Assembly (NCBI RefSeq): GCF_030849025.1
Contig: NZ_CP118224.1
Coordinates: 2,030,001 to 2,094,000, forward strand
DNA length: 64,000 bases
Direction of reading: 5' to 3'
Source of the DNA: Oceanimonas pelagia
Lineage (GTDB): Bacteria; Pseudomonadota; Gammaproteobacteria; Enterobacterales; Aeromonadaceae
The stretch's first letter is position 1; every line of letters starts with the position of its first letter. Under the pieces are notes generated by a model. The model did no database searches. It had not been told where the DNA came from and saw only the letters and a program-made list of their open reading frames with translations. The position numbers and the translations under genes are program-made. Positions 20,252 to 30,065 of this stretch are shown here, one piece after another.

Positions 20252-20386
20252 ATGAAACCGACCTCTTTCATTTTTTGGCGATGGCAACCCGAAAACCGGC
20301 CTGTTCAGCAACCGGCATTCGCGTCCGTCACCGACGACGACATTGCCAGCCAGGTCATCAGACAGATCCCTGATGATCAGCATTAA
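20252..20386 (+). CDS. Small 44-aa ORF between trp attenuator and trpE (hypothetical)
   Basis: An ATG at 20252 with AAGGTG 5 nt upstream opens a 44-residue frame. It begins MKPTSFIFWRWQPEN, is Trp- and Phe-rich at the start and acidic later (VTDDDIASQVIRQIPDDQH), and stops 17 nt before trpE. It is translated only after read-through of the attenuator, so it would be coupled to trp regulation. I recognise no family. It could be a coupling ORF for trpE, a regulatory second leader with two Trp codons, or chance. Confidence 0.45.
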   Translation: MKPTSFIFWRWQPENRPVQQPAFASVTDDDIASQVIRQIPDDQH

Positions 20387-20403
20387 CACATAAGGAATAC
20401 CCC

Positions 20404-21951
20404 ATGGCGCAAGGTCAGCTCCACGTTTTATTGCAAGATGCACCCTACACCGATGATCCTCTGGCGTTATACGCCGCCCTCAGCCGGCCCGGCGACAACA
20501 GCCTGCTGCTGGAATCCGCCGAAATCGACACCAAGGCGGGCACCCAAAGCCTGCTGATGCTCGACGCCTGTGTGCGTCTGGTATGCCGGAGCCGGGAAGT
20601 GACCCTCACCGCCCTCAATGCCAACGGCCTGCCCGCCCTTGAGCTGATAGCCAGTGAGCTGGGGGGCGAACGCACCGACACCCAGCTTACCGTGACCCTG
20701 GCAGAGGCCGATGCCGACCAGGATGAAGACAGCCGGCTGAAAGCGCCCTCTGTGCTGGAAACCATTCGGCTTATTCTGACCCGCTTTACCGCCGACAAGG
20801 GCCAGCAGCACCTGTTTATGGGCGGCACCTTTGCCTACGACCTGATTGCCTCCTTTGAGCGCCTGCCCGAGGTGGCCGAGGGCATCAACCACTGCCCCGA
20901 CTTCTGTTTTTATCTGGCGGAAACCCTGATCACCCTGGATCACGTGAAGGAGCAGTGCCATCTGGCCGCCTGCGCCTTTGATGCCGGCGAGCAGGCGCGG
21001 CTGCAGGCCCGCCTGAACGCGCTGGCCGCCGCCTGTGGCGAGCGTCATGCCAGCCCCGAGGCCGAGTCCGGCCTGAGCGGCAAGGTCACAGCCAGCAAGA
21101 GCGATGCCGAATTTCGCGCCGACGTGGAGCGGCTCAAGGGCAATATCGTCGCGGGTGACATCTTTCAGGTGGTGCCGTCCCGCTGTTTCACCCTGCCCTG
21201 CCCCAGCCCGCTGGCGGCCTACGGCAAGCTCAAGCAGACCAACCCCAGCCCCTACATGTTCTATGTGAACGATGAAGACTTCATTCTGTTCGGCGCCAGC
21301 CCCGAGAGTTCGGTGAAGTTTGACCATCACAACCGCCAGGTGGAAATGTACCCCATCGCCGGCACCCGCCGCCGGGGCTTTAACCCGGACGGCAGCATCA
21401 ACCTGGATCTGGACGGCCGCATCGAGCTGGATCTGCGCCAGGACGAAAAGGAAACCGCCGAGCATCTGATGCTGGTGGATCTGGCCCGCAACGACATTGC
21501 CCGCATCAGCGAGCCCGGCAGCCGCTATGTCAAGGATCTGCTGAGCGTGGATCGCTACAGCCATGTGATGCACCTGGTGTCTCGCGTAGTGGGCACACTG
21601 CGTGCCGATCTCGACGCCCTGCACGGCTATCAGGCCTGCATGAACATGGGCACCCTCACCGGCGCCCCCAAAATTCGCGCCAGCGAGCTGATACGCGAGG
21701 TGGAAGGCCAGCGCCGGGGCAGCTACGGCGGTGCCGTGGGCTATGTGAACGGCCTCGGCGATATGGACACCTGCATCGTGATCCGCTCCGCCTTTGTCAG
21801 TAACGGCCAGGCCCATGTGCAGGCCGGCGCCGGCGTGGTGTATGACTCCAACCCGCAGTCGGAAGCCGACGAAACCCGCAACAAGGCGGCGGCGGTGCTC
21901 AATGCCATCGCCCTTTCCCACGGCACCACACTGGCGGAGGTGAGCTCATGA
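20404..21951 (+). CDS. trpE: Anthranilate synthase component I
   Basis: Catalytic large subunit that makes anthranilate from chorismate, using ammonia from TrpG. The 515 residues show the tryptophan feedback motif LLLESAEID (about 33-41). The chorismate-binding domain follows, with '[11 protein letters not shown]', '[19 protein letters not shown]', 'PIAGTRRRG', '[24 protein letters not shown]' and '[13 protein letters not shown]'. AAGGA lies 7 nt before the start. The stop overlaps trpG (ATGA). Confidence 0.98.
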   Translation: MAQGQLHVLLQDAPYTDDPLALYAALSRPGDNSLLLESAEIDTKAGTQSLLMLDACVRLVCRSREVTLTALNANGLPALELIASELGGERTDTQLTVTLAEADADQDEDSRLKAPSVLETIRLILTRFTADKGQQHLFMGGTFAYDLIASFERLPEVAEGINHCPDFCFYLAETLITLDHVKEQCHLAACAFDAGEQARLQARLNALAAACGERHASPEAESGLSGKVTASKSDAEFRADVERLKGNIVAGDIFQVVPSRCFTLPCPSPLAAYGKLKQTNPSPYMFYVNDEDFILFGASPESSVKFDHHNRQVEMYPIAGTRRRGFNPDGSINLDLDGRIELDLRQDEKETAEHLMLVDLARNDIARISEPGSRYVKDLLSVDRYSHVMHLVSRVVGTLRADLDALHGYQACMNMGTLTGAPKIRASELIREVEGQRRGSYGGAVGYVNGLGDMDTCIVIRSAFVSNGQAHVQAGAGVVYDSNPQSEADETRNKAAAVLNAIALSHGTTLAEVSS

Positions 21952-22544
21952 GCCAGACCATTTTCCTGCTCGACAACTACGACTCCTTTACCTACAACCT
22001 GGTGGATCAGTTCCGCGCCCTGGGCGCCACGGTGAACATTTACCGCAACACCGTGCCGGTGGCCCAACTGCTCACCGCCATGGAGCGGGCAGAGAACCCG
22101 GTGCTGGTACTCTCCCCCGGTCCGGGCAAACCCGCCGACGCCGGCAATATGCCCGCGCTGATTAAAGAATGCCTGGGCCGCTTTCCCATCCTGGGCATTT
22201 GCCTGGGCCATCAGGCCCTGGTGCAGCACTACGGCGGTACGGTGGAAAGCGCCGGCGAAATCAAGCACGGCAAAAGCTCGCTGATCAGCCACAGCGGTAA
22301 CGGCGTGTTCAGCGGCCTGACCAACCCGTTGCCGGTGGCCCGTTACCACTCCCTGGTGGGCAGCAACATTCCCGCCGGCCTTGAGGTGATTGCCGACTTC
22401 AACGGCATGACCATGGCGGTACAGGACAAGGCCAACCGGGTGCTGGGCTTTCAGTTCCATCCCGAATCCATCATGACCACGGACGGGGCGCGCCTGCTGG
22501 CCCAGAGTCTGGAATGTATTACCAACAAGGAGAACGCCGCATGA
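21948..22544 (+). CDS. trpG: Anthranilate synthase component II (glutamine amidotransferase)
   Basis: Class I glutamine amidotransferase of 198 residues that feeds ammonia to TrpE. The catalytic triad is visible as Cys 85 in 'GICLGHQAL' and the His-x-Glu of '[10 protein letters not shown]'. The protein is a free-standing TrpG, not fused to TrpD as in enterobacteria. ATGA overlaps link it to trpE and trpD. Confidence 0.97.
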   Translation: MSQTIFLLDNYDSFTYNLVDQFRALGATVNIYRNTVPVAQLLTAMERAENPVLVLSPGPGKPADAGNMPALIKECLGRFPILGICLGHQALVQHYGGTVESAGEIKHGKSSLISHSGNGVFSGLTNPLPVARYHSLVGSNIPAGLEVIADFNGMTMAVQDKANRVLGFQFHPESIMTTDGARLLAQSLECITNKENAA

Positions 22545-23548
22545 GCCAGGCCATGGAGCAACTTTACCGGGGCGAACACATCAGCCGTGAGCAGGCCCAC
22601 GCCCTGTTTGAGCAGGTGATGAGCGGCGATATGGACCCGATCGTGCTGTCTTCCCTGCTGACCGCATTAAAAATCAAGGGCGAAACCCCGGATGAGATCG
22701 CCGGCGCCGCCAGCGCCCTGCTGGCCGCCGCCAGACCCTTTCCGCGCCCCGACTACGCCTTTTGCGACATAGTAGGTACCGGCGGCGACGGCATGAACAC
22801 CATTAACGTCTCCACCACCTCGGCGCTGGTGGCCGCCGCCTGCGGCATCAAGGTGGCCAAGCACGGCAACCGGGGCGTGTCCTCCAAATCGGGCTCTTCC
22901 GATCTGCTGGAGCAGCTGGGCATTCGCCTGGACCTGAGCCCGGAACAGGCCCGTCGCTGCCTGGACAAGACCAATGTGTGCTTTTTGTTTGCCCCCCACT
23001 ACCACGGCGGCATTCGCCACGCCATGCCGGTGCGCCAGGCGCTGAAAACCCGCACCATCTTTAACGTGCTGGGCCCGCTGATCAACCCGGCGCGCCCCAG
23101 CTTTATGGTGCTGGGGGTATACAGCCCGGCGCTGGTGCGCCCCATTGCCGACACCCTGGTGGCCATGGGTCTGACCCGCGGCATGGTGGTACACGGCAGC
23201 GGCCTGGACGAAATTGCCATTCACGGCACCACCCACATTGCCGAGATCAATGGCGACACCATCAGCGAATATGACATCACCCCCGAAGAGCTGGGGCTGG
23301 AGCGCCACGACATCAGCGCCATTGTGGGCGGCGAGCCGGCGGAAAACCGCCGCATTACCGAGGCCCTGCTGGCCGGTGAAGGTACCCTGGCCCAGCAGAG
23401 CGTGATTGCCATGAACGTGGCGCCGCTGCTGCTGATGAGCGGCCAGGTGGAAAACCTCAAGCAGGGCGTGGAGCGGGCGCTGTCCGTGTTAAGATCCGGC
23501 CATGCCATGGGCGTGGTTAAACAACTGGCGGAGTTGAGTCAATGCTGA
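22541..23548 (+). CDS. trpD: Anthranilate phosphoribosyltransferase
   Basis: Transfers phosphoribose from PRPP to anthranilate. It has 335 residues from ATG 22541, preceded by AAGGAG and overlapping the trpG stop. The PRPP-binding loop '[17 protein letters not shown]' (about 79-95), '[17 protein letters not shown]' and '[13 protein letters not shown]' mark the class. An upstream ATG inside trpG would extend the protein by nine residues but lacks a ribosome-binding site. Confidence 0.97.
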   Translation: MSQAMEQLYRGEHISREQAHALFEQVMSGDMDPIVLSSLLTALKIKGETPDEIAGAASALLAAARPFPRPDYAFCDIVGTGGDGMNTINVSTTSALVAAACGIKVAKHGNRGVSSKSGSSDLLEQLGIRLDLSPEQARRCLDKTNVCFLFAPHYHGGIRHAMPVRQALKTRTIFNVLGPLINPARPSFMVLGVYSPALVRPIADTLVAMGLTRGMVVHGSGLDEIAIHGTTHIAEINGDTISEYDITPEELGLERHDISAIVGGEPAENRRITEALLAGEGTLAQQSVIAMNVAPLLLMSGQVENLKQGVERALSVLRSGHAMGVVKQLAELSQC

Positions 23549-24927
23549 ATACGGTGCTCGGCAAAATCGTTGCCGACAAAAAAATCTGGGTGCAGGAACG
23601 CAAGCAAAGCCAGCCGCTGGCGAGCTTTGAGGCTGGCCTCACCCCCAGTGATCGCCCCTTTGCCGAGGCCCTGGCCGCCGGCAAACCGGCCTTTATTCTG
23701 GAGTGCAAAAAAGCCTCCCCTTCCAAGGGGCTGATTCGGGAAGTGTTTGACCTGGACGCCATTGCCGGCGTGTATGGCCGCTACGCCTCGGCCATTTCGG
23801 TGCTGACCGACGAAAAATACTTTCAGGGTCGCTTTGAGTTTGTCACCCAGGTGCGCAATCAGGTCACCCAGCCGGTGATCTGCAAGGACTTCATTATCGA
23901 CCCCTATCAGATCAAGCTGGCCCGTCATCACAACGCCGACGCCATTCTGCTGATGCTGTCGGTACTGAATGACGAAGAGTATGCCGAGCTGGCTGCAGTG
24001 GCCGAGTCGCTGAACATGGGCGTGCTCACCGAAGTGATCGACGAGGACGAAGTGGCCCGCGCCCTGGCACTGGGTGCCAAAGTCATTGGCATCAACAACC
24101 GGGATCTGCGGGATCTCTCCATCGATCTCGACCGCACCAAACGGCTGGCGGCGCTGATCCCCGACGACCGCGTGGTCATTTCCGAGTCAGGTATTCACCA
24201 CCACGGCCAGACCAAGGCGCTTTCTGCCCATGCCGACGGCTTTCTGGTGGGCAGCTCGCTGATGGCCGAAGACGATCTGGACCTGGCGGTACGCCGGCTG
24301 ATCCTGGGCGACAACAAGGTCTGTGGCCTGACACGTCCGGAAGACGCCGCCGCCGCCCATGAGGCCGGCGCCGTCTATGGCGGCCTGATTTTTGTGGCCA
24401 AAAGCCCCCGCTGTGTGGATGTGAACCAGGCGCGCACTATCATGGCCGCCGCCCCGCTCCACTATGTGGGCGTGTTTCAGAATCACGCCGTGGAGAATAT
24501 TGTCACCACCGCCACCGAGCTGAGCCTGGCTGCGGTGCAGCTGCACGGCTCTGAGGACGATGCCACCATCGCCGAACTCAAGGCCCGGCTGCCCGGCGTG
24601 GCCATCTGGAAAGCGGTGGCGGTAAGCAACGAACTGCCGGCCCTGCCGAAAAATGCCGACCGGCTGCTGTTTGATACCAAATCCGGCAACCAGAGTGGCG
24701 GCACCGGGCTGGCCTTTGACTGGGCACTGTTAAACGACATCGACAAGGCCAATGCCATGCTGGCGGGCGGGCTCACTCCCGACAACGCCGCCACCGCGGC
24801 AAGCCAGGGCTGTCGCGGCCTGGACTTTAACTCCGGCGTGGAAAGCGCCCCCGGCCAGAAAGACGCAGCCAAACTCAAGGCCGCCTTTGCCACCCTCAGA
24901 CATTACGGACGCAGGACACAAAAATGA
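23542..24927 (+). CDS. trpCF: Bifunctional indole-3-glycerol-phosphate synthase / PRA isomerase
   Basis: Fused TrpC-TrpF of 461 residues, as in enterobacteria and vibrios. The TrpC half (1 to about 255) has '[15 protein letters not shown]', '[12 protein letters not shown]' and '[12 protein letters not shown]'. The TrpF half begins at about 258 with '[15 protein letters not shown]' and includes 'YVGVFQNH', 'VQLHGSEDD' and '[20 protein letters not shown]'. It overlaps trpD by 7 nt and trpB by 4 nt. Confidence 0.97.
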   Translation: MLNTVLGKIVADKKIWVQERKQSQPLASFEAGLTPSDRPFAEALAAGKPAFILECKKASPSKGLIREVFDLDAIAGVYGRYASAISVLTDEKYFQGRFEFVTQVRNQVTQPVICKDFIIDPYQIKLARHHNADAILLMLSVLNDEEYAELAAVAESLNMGVLTEVIDEDEVARALALGAKVIGINNRDLRDLSIDLDRTKRLAALIPDDRVVISESGIHHHGQTKALSAHADGFLVGSSLMAEDDLDLAVRRLILGDNKVCGLTRPEDAAAAHEAGAVYGGLIFVAKSPRCVDVNQARTIMAAAPLHYVGVFQNHAVENIVTTATELSLAAVQLHGSEDDATIAELKARLPGVAIWKAVAVSNELPALPKNADRLLFDTKSGNQSGGTGLAFDWALLNDIDKANAMLAGGLTPDNAATAASQGCRGLDFNSGVESAPGQKDAAKLKAAFATLRHYGRRTQK

Positions 24928-26117
24928 GCTTACTGAACCCCTTTTTCGGCGACTTCGGCGGCATGTATGTACCGCAAATCCTGATGCCGGCACTGCTGCA
25001 ACTGGAGCAGGCCTTTGTGGACGCCCAGCAGGATCCGGAATTTGACCGCGAATTTCGCGAGCTGCTGGCGGAATACGCCGGCCGCCCCACTCCGCTCACT
25101 CGCGTGCGCAACCTGGCCGCCAACACCAAGACCCGCATCTACCTGAAGCGGGAAGACCTGCTGCACGGCGGCGCCCACAAAACCAACCAGGTACTGGGCC
25201 AGGCACTGCTGGCCAAGCGCATGGGCAAGACCGAGATCATCGCCGAAACCGGCGCCGGTCAGCACGGCGTGGCCACCGCCCTGGCCTGTGCCCTGCTCGG
25301 TCTCAAGTGCCGGGTATACATGGGCGCGGTGGACTGCGAGCGGCAAAAGCCCAACGTCTTCCGCATGAAGCTGATGGGCGCCGAAGTGATTCCGGTGCAC
25401 TCCGGCTCCGCCACCCTCAAGGACGCCTGCACCGAAGCGCTGCGCGACTGGGCCGCCAACTATGAGCAGGCACACTACCTGCTGGGCACCGCCGCCGGCC
25501 CCCACCCTTTCCCCACCATAGTGCGGGAATTTCAGCGCATGATTGGCGAAGAAGCCAAGGTACAGATTGTGGAGCACGAAGCGCGCCTGCCCGATGCGGT
25601 GATCGCCTGCGTGGGCGGTGGCTCCAACGCCATTGGCCTGTTTGCCGACTTTATTGAGGAAGAGAGCGTCAAACTTATCGGCGTGGAGCCGGCGGGCAAG
25701 GGCATTCACACCGGCGAGCACGGCGCCACCCTGGGTGAAGGCACCAAGGGCGTGTTCTTTGGCATGCTGTCGCTGATGATGCACGATGAAGACGGCCAGG
25801 TGGAAGAGTCCTACTCCGTTTCCGCCGGCCTCGACTTTCCTTCGGTCGGCCCCCAGCACGCGTTTCTTGCCACCACCGGCCGGGCCCAGTATGTGTCGGT
25901 GACCGATGACGAAGCCCTCGACGCCTTTCAGGCCCTGGCCCGCAACGAAGGCATTATTCCGGCGCTGGAATCTTCACACGCCCTGGCCTACGCCCTGAAA
26001 ATGGCCGAGGCCGAGCCGGAAAAAGAACAAGTATTGGTGGTTAACCTGTCCGGTCGTGGCGACAAGGACATCTTTACCGTGGCCGATATTCTGGAGCAAA
26101 AAGGAGAAATCAAATGA
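24924..26117 (+). CDS. trpB: Tryptophan synthase beta chain
   Basis: PLP enzyme that condenses indole and serine to tryptophan. The 397 residues start '[19 protein letters not shown]'. The PLP lysine is Lys 86 in '[13 protein letters not shown]', and the phosphate-binding loop '[13 protein letters not shown]' is present. ATGA overlaps exist at both ends. All catalytic regions are intact. Confidence 0.98.
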   Translation: MSLLNPFFGDFGGMYVPQILMPALLQLEQAFVDAQQDPEFDREFRELLAEYAGRPTPLTRVRNLAANTKTRIYLKREDLLHGGAHKTNQVLGQALLAKRMGKTEIIAETGAGQHGVATALACALLGLKCRVYMGAVDCERQKPNVFRMKLMGAEVIPVHSGSATLKDACTEALRDWAANYEQAHYLLGTAAGPHPFPTIVREFQRMIGEEAKVQIVEHEARLPDAVIACVGGGSNAIGLFADFIEEESVKLIGVEPAGKGIHTGEHGATLGEGTKGVFFGMLSLMMHDEDGQVEESYSVSAGLDFPSVGPQHAFLATTGRAQYVSVTDDEALDAFQALARNEGIIPALESSHALAYALKMAEAEPEKEQVLVVNLSGRGDKDIFTVADILEQKGEIK

Positions 26118-26920
26118 GCCGCTACCACCGCCTGTTCGAGCGACTGAATGCCAGCAACGAAGGCGCCTTTGTGCCCTTCGTGACCCTGGGCGACCCTACC
26201 CCCGAGCACTCGCTCAAGGTGATTGATGCCCTGGTGGCCGGCGGCGCCGATGCCCTGGAGCTGGGCATTCCCTTCTCCGATCCCATTGCCGACGGCCCCA
26301 CCATTCAGGCCGCCACCCTGCGTGCCCGCAATGCCGGCACCCGCACCCAGACCTGCTTTGACATGCTCAAACAGGTGCGGGAAAAATACCCCGAGCTGCC
26401 CATTGGCCTGCTGGTGTACGCCAACCTGGTGTATGCGCCCGGAGTAGACAGCTTCTACTCCCGCGCCGCCGAGGCCGGCGTAGACTCGGTGCTGGTGGCC
26501 GATGTGCCGCTGGAAATGGCCGCGCCGTTCAAGGCCGCCGCCGACAAGGCCGGCATTGAGAGCATTTATATCGCGCCGCCCAACGGCAGTGAGGCCACCC
26601 TGAAGGCCGTGGCGGAAATGGGCTCCGGCTACACCTACCTGCTGAGCCGTGCCGGCGTGACCGGCACCGAAACCAAAGCCGGCACCCCGGTAGACACCCT
26701 GCTGGCCACCCTGGCCAAATTCAATGCGCCGCCGTCCCTGCTCGGCTTTGGTATTTCCAGCCCCGAACAGGTGCGCGATGCCATTTCCGCCGGTGCCGCC
26801 GGCGCCATCTCCGGCTCCGCCGTGGTGAAAATCATTGAACAGCACCTGGACCAGCCCCAGGCCATGCTCGACGCCCTCACCGCCTTTGTAAAAGAGATGA
26901 AGGCCGCGACGCGCAAGTAA
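26114..26920 (+). CDS. trpA: Tryptophan synthase alpha chain
   Basis: TIM-barrel subunit that releases indole from indole-3-glycerol phosphate. The 268 residues carry catalytic Glu 49 ('[11 protein letters not shown]') and Asp 60 ('PIADGPT'), with '[12 protein letters not shown]' forming the phosphate site. It is the last gene of the operon and is followed by a terminator at 26982. Confidence 0.98.
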   Translation: MSRYHRLFERLNASNEGAFVPFVTLGDPTPEHSLKVIDALVAGGADALELGIPFSDPIADGPTIQAATLRARNAGTRTQTCFDMLKQVREKYPELPIGLLVYANLVYAPGVDSFYSRAAEAGVDSVLVADVPLEMAAPFKAAADKAGIESIYIAPPNGSEATLKAVAEMGSGYTYLLSRAGVTGTETKAGTPVDTLLATLAKFNAPPSLLGFGISSPEQVRDAISAGAAGAISGSAVVKIIEQHLDQPQAMLDALTAFVKEMKAATRK

Positions 26921-26929
26921 GACGTTGAA

Positions 26930-26974
26930 CGTGAGGAGTAAGGGATGAGAAAAAACTCCCCCACTTTCCTCACG
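26930..26974. repeat. Intergenic inverted repeat, family A copy 4
   Basis: Left arm CGTGAGGAGTAAGGG is an imperfect reverse complement of CCCACTTTCCTCACG. It starts 10 nt after the trpA stop and precedes the trp terminator. Confidence 0.55.
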
Positions 26975-26981
26975 ACTCAGA

Positions 26982-27014
26982 ATGGCACCAGGGTTAGCCC
27001 TGGTGCCATTTTTT
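26982..27014 (+). terminator. trp operon terminator
   Basis: A perfect 12-bp stem, ATGGCACCAGGG/CCCTGGTGCCAT, with a TTAG loop is followed by a T run. Confidence 0.94.
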
Positions 27015-27108
27015 CGGCTTCAAACGCTTCAGCTACTTTACCGCTGACCACCTATTGGCATGGCGGTTCCGGTATGGCTACAATGGCTTCCTATCGGCAA
27101 CGCCGATG

Positions 27109-27175
27109 CTTCGTATAACCTCACTGATAAGGGGTGAGGGTCTCTACCTGGAGCCGTAAATTCCAGATTACGAAG
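27109..27175 (+). ncRNA. Purine riboswitch aptamer, adenine type
   Basis: P1 is CTTCGTA (27109-27115) pairing with TACGAAG (27169-27175). P2 is CCTCAC/GTGAGG with loop TGATAAGG, J2/3 reads GTCTCTACC, and P3 is CTGGA/TCCAG with loop GCCGTAAAT. These match the purine riboswitch core. The specificity base in J3/1 (GATTACG) is T, which pairs with adenine; guanine aptamers have C there. The 3' strand of P1 overlaps a hairpin at 27173-27200, which competes with a 14-bp pairing of 27187-27200 with 27223-27236, so a switch is plausible. The following gene is an adenine deaminase, which fits the ligand. Confidence 0.92.
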
Positions 27176-27266
27176 AGAAAGTGCATAGCGCTTTTCTCTT
27201 TGTACATCGTCAATAGTCAGGCAAGAGAAAAGCGCTTGTTGATATCCCTTGAATGGAGACACAAGC

Positions 27267-28283
27267 GTGAACCAAACCACCTTTATTCAGCAACTCCCGA
27301 AAGTTGAACTGCATCTGCACATCGAAGGCACGCTGGAGCCGGAAATGATGTTCGAGCTGGCGCAACGCAACCAGATAGCCCTGCCGTTTAACACGCCGGA
27401 AGCCGTGCGCGCCGCCTATCAGTTCAGCAACCTGCAATCCTTCCTCGACATCTACTATCAGGGTGCCAGGGTTCTGATCCACGAGCAGGACTTTTACGAT
27501 CTGACCTGGGCCTATTTGCTGCGTTGCCAGGCAGATAACGTCATCCATACCGAAATCTTCTTTGACCCGCAAACCCATACCGAGCGGGGCATTGCCTTTG
27601 ACACCGTGCTCAACGGCATTGACCGGGCACTGCGTGACGGCCGGGAGCAGCTGGGCATCAGCAGTCACCTCATCATGTGCTTTCTGCGCCACCTGGACGA
27701 AGACAGCGCCTTTGACACCCTGCGCATGGCACTGCCGCACAAGGACAAAATTGTGGCCGTCGGCCTCGACTCGTCGGAGTTGGGCCATCCGCCGGAGAAA
27801 TTTGAGCGCGTGTTTCAGGAGGCGATTGGTCACGGCTTTCTGACCGTGGCCCATGCCGGAGAAGAAGGGCCGGTTGAGAACATTCACAACAGCCTTGAGC
27901 TGCTGAGCATTTCACGCATCGATCATGGTGTGCGCTGTGTGGACGATTCGGCCTTGGTGGAGAAACTGGCCCAACGTCGCGTGCCCCTCACCGTTTGCCC
28001 GCTTTCCAATACCAAGCTGAAGGTGTTTGACCATATGGATCGGCACAACATCGTTGAACTGCTGCGCCGAAATGTCTGTGTGACCATCAACTCGGATGAT
28101 CCGGCCTACTTTGGCGGCTACATGACCGATAACTTTCAGGCGGTAGCCAATAGCCATGCACTGACGCCGCAAGAACTGGCACAATTTACCCTCAATGCCA
28201 TTGAGGCCAGTTTTATCGACGACGCCCACAAGCAGCGGCTGACACGGCAAGTGCAGGACTTTATGCACCAGGCACTCGCCTAA
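27267..28283 (+). CDS. add: Adenine deaminase of the Aah1 type (adenosine deaminase superfamily)
   Basis: Metal-dependent deaminase of 338 residues starting at GTG 27267, with TGGAGA 7 nt upstream. Zinc ligands and catalytic residues are visible: His 16 and His 18 ([14 protein letters not shown]), His 196/Glu 199 (VAHAGEEGP), His 220 (RIDHG) and the Asp pair 277-278 ([11 protein letters not shown]). Segments such as '[12 protein letters not shown]', 'GLDSSE' and '[10 protein letters not shown]' resemble the fungal Aah1 adenine deaminase more than E. coli Add. Conversion of adenine to hypoxanthine is therefore the better call, supported by the adenine-type riboswitch. Automatic annotation may call it adenosine deaminase. 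Confidence 0.88.
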   Translation: MNQTTFIQQLPKVELHLHIEGTLEPEMMFELAQRNQIALPFNTPEAVRAAYQFSNLQSFLDIYYQGARVLIHEQDFYDLTWAYLLRCQADNVIHTEIFFDPQTHTERGIAFDTVLNGIDRALRDGREQLGISSHLIMCFLRHLDEDSAFDTLRMALPHKDKIVAVGLDSSELGHPPEKFERVFQEAIGHGFLTVAHAGEEGPVENIHNSLELLSISRIDHGVRCVDDSALVEKLAQRRVPLTVCPLSNTKLKVFDHMDRHNIVELLRRNVCVTINSDDPAYFGGYMTDNFQAVANSHALTPQELAQFTLNAIEASFIDDAHKQRLTRQVQDFMHQALA

Positions 28284-28296
28284 GAGATAACAGAAC

Positions 28297-28326
28297 GGAA
28301 AACGGGGCGGTTCTGCCCCGTTTTCC
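28297..28326 (+). terminator. Terminator after the adenine deaminase gene
   Basis: The stem GGAAAACGGGGC/GCCCCGTTTTCC with a short GGTTCT loop region carries its T run within the 3' arm. It may work in both directions between the convergent deaminase and DUF3883 genes. Confidence 0.85.
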
Positions 28327-28378
28327 CCTCTCCTCAGGATGGTGGGACCAGCCCCGGCTTCAAGGCTTATGTGGCAAC

Positions 28379-29212
28379 TCAGCCCACTACTGCCATAAAC
28401 TCTGTTGGCTTAAGGTTGCAGACACTTTCCAAGTTACCGCTCAAATGAAACATCCTAGGGTTGGCCTGTAGATCAAACACTCGGTACAAGTGGTAATTAT
28501 TGGAGTTTTCCCTTGAGAATTTCAATTCATTCGATGTGACGAAGAACGGAATACTTTTCCCGTACTTCGTGGCTTTCACCTCGATAAACCTATCGCTGCC
28601 ATCGGCGTTATAAGAACGAATATCATACCCGGCTAATGGGCCTACAGTTTGCGCAACATGTTCGATCCGATCCGCTAAAAAACCTTTACTTAACTTCTCT
28701 AGCCTTTCTTTTTCATAGGCGAGCGCAAATGCCTCCCCAAAGTCGCCGATGGCTTGGTTACGAGCCTCTCGCTCCAAATAGTTGACTTTGCTCACCAGGT
28801 AGTTAGCCTTCACTTCGCCTACCTTGCCTATCTTGGGTGGGTCCTCTAACACACCATCAACGTTAAACCGAGACAAAGCCACTGGGGCTTTTTCCACCTC
28901 GACGTCTAACATCTTATGCAGGGCGTCCCTTTTTGAAACAAGATTAAATACGGCTTCCGGCAATAGCGAGCGTTGGTAGTTAGTGCGTGGCTTGTAGCCA
29001 TTAATATATGGAATACCCATTTCTATCATCACCGCACTTATGTTCTGATGCTTTAATTCAATGGCACCTTCACTGCGACCATTGAGCTTAGGCTGTAGGT
29101 TCCTGCGGTGCTCAGTCTTACTATATTTTTTGCCGGCCAACTCCAAGCAGAGCATATCCAGATAATCTGCAATCGTTGCCTCTACCTCAGCCTTTGACCA
29201 CCCTCTAGACAT
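28379..29212 (-). CDS. DUF3883 domain protein (predicted PD-(D/E)XK-like nuclease), accessory
   Basis: 277 residues from ATG 29212, which follows a perfect GGAGG; an upstream TTG in the same frame is unlikely. The N-terminal part (about 4-85) is a helical module ('WSKAEVEATIADYLDML', 'NGRSEGAIELKHQNISAVM'). The C-terminal DUF3883 part (about 155-275) has 'GDFGEAFALAYEKERL', 'GYDIRSYNADGSDRFIEVKAT' and a late 'FFVTSNELKFS'. Glu 160, Asp 197 and Glu 211-x-Lys 213 fit a PD-(D/E)XK-type active site. Base composition is clearly more AT-rich than its neighbours, and it has its own promoter. A defence or DNA-repair nuclease role is inference from the family. Confidence 0.75.
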   Translation of the reverse strand: MSRGWSKAEVEATIADYLDMLCLELAGKKYSKTEHRRNLQPKLNGRSEGAIELKHQNISAVMIEMGIPYINGYKPRTNYQRSLLPEAVFNLVSKRDALHKMLDVEVEKAPVALSRFNVDGVLEDPPKIGKVGEVKANYLVSKVNYLEREARNQAIGDFGEAFALAYEKERLEKLSKGFLADRIEHVAQTVGPLAGYDIRSYNADGSDRFIEVKATKYGKSIPFFVTSNELKFSRENSNNYHLYRVFDLQANPRMFHLSGNLESVCNLKPTEFMAVVG

Positions 29213-29259
29213 CCTGCCTCCGAGTAACTGCCCTAGAAAGGACTCATTTGATTTCAATC

Positions 29260-29287
29260 ATTATAATGGGGCCGCGCGGCACGACAA
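29260..29287 (-). promoter_or_regulatory. Promoter of the DUF3883 gene
   Basis: On the minus strand TTGTCG (-35) and a perfect TATAAT (-10) are 16 nt apart, about 48 nt upstream of the preferred ATG. A consensus -10 is unusual in this GC-rich window and suggests autonomous expression. Confidence 0.6.
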
Positions 29288-29410
29288 GACGCCTTGAGAT
29301 CGGAATAAGTCCCCATGCGGCTACTTCGGGAGATCTGCGTGTTGAAGGAAAAGTGGAATAGGCCCCCATCTTTACGGGGGCAACGTGAGGTAGCCCAAAT
29401 GGCCGTTGGT

Positions 29411-29902
29411 TTAGTCCTGGCTCTCAATGCCAAAATACCGCCGGTGCAGCTCGCGGATTTCTTCGGCCAGCTCCGGCACCGGACCGGCCACGGGAATGTC
29501 GGGGGCCACATCGTTAATGGCCAGCGCCTTTACCGGTGAAGCGCCCAGTCCCCACTCCTGACACCAGGCTGAAAACTGCTCGGCGGAGCTGGCGTACACA
29601 ATACGGCCCAGTCCGGCCCAGGCGTGGGCAGCAGAGCACATGGGGCAGTGTTCACCCGAGGTATACAGAGTGCTTCGGGAGCGCTCGGTAGCACTCAGGT
29701 TTTCGGCAGCCCAGCGGGCCAGGGCGATCTCCGGGTGCCAGGTAGCCTCGCCGGTGTGAATGCGGTTGCGGTCTTCCGCCAGCACGGCGCCCTCGGCCGA
29801 CACCAGCACGGAGCCAAAGGCCATGTCACCCTCGCTCAGGGCTTCTTCGGCCAGCTCAACGCAACGGCGCAAATGGCGCAGATCCTTTTCGGTAATGCTC
29901 AC
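29411..29902 (-). CDS. Nucleoside deaminase (CMP/dCMP-type zinc deaminase fold)
   Basis: 163 residues of the cytidine/deoxycytidylate deaminase-like superfamily, in the branch containing guanine deaminases and other free-base deaminases. The zinc site is His 56-Pro-Glu 58 ('ATWHPEIAL') with Cys 86 and Cys 89 ('GEHCPMCSAA'). The HPE form in place of HAE is seen in guanine/nucleoside deaminases rather than TadA. The tail 'EIRELHRRYFGI' is also typical. The substrate is not determinable from sequence. Proximity to an adenine deaminase suggests purine salvage, but the DUF3883 gene lies between them. Confidence 0.82.
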   Translation of the reverse strand: MSITEKDLRHLRRCVELAEEALSEGDMAFGSVLVSAEGAVLAEDRNRIHTGEATWHPEIALARWAAENLSATERSRSTLYTSGEHCPMCSAAHAWAGLGRIVYASSAEQFSAWCQEWGLGASPVKALAINDVAPDIPVAGPVPELAEEIRELHRRYFGIESQD

Positions 29903-30065
29903 GTTTACCTCCTGTTCGCAAACATGGTTATTTGGTCTGTCTGCTCTCCAAGGTACTGAAGAAACTAAAAATTTAAAAGTAGATCAGCATCACTCATTTG
30001 ATTTCTGTTTTATGCTTGCATGGCTGCTCGCATTTCAAGCACACAACGAACAAACAGGAGAGCAC

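Noticed and set aside
29315-29539. Plus-strand frame in the DUF3883-deaminase gap
   Set aside because: It mostly overlaps the nucleoside deaminase on the other strand, lacks a convincing ribosome-binding site and has no family resemblance.
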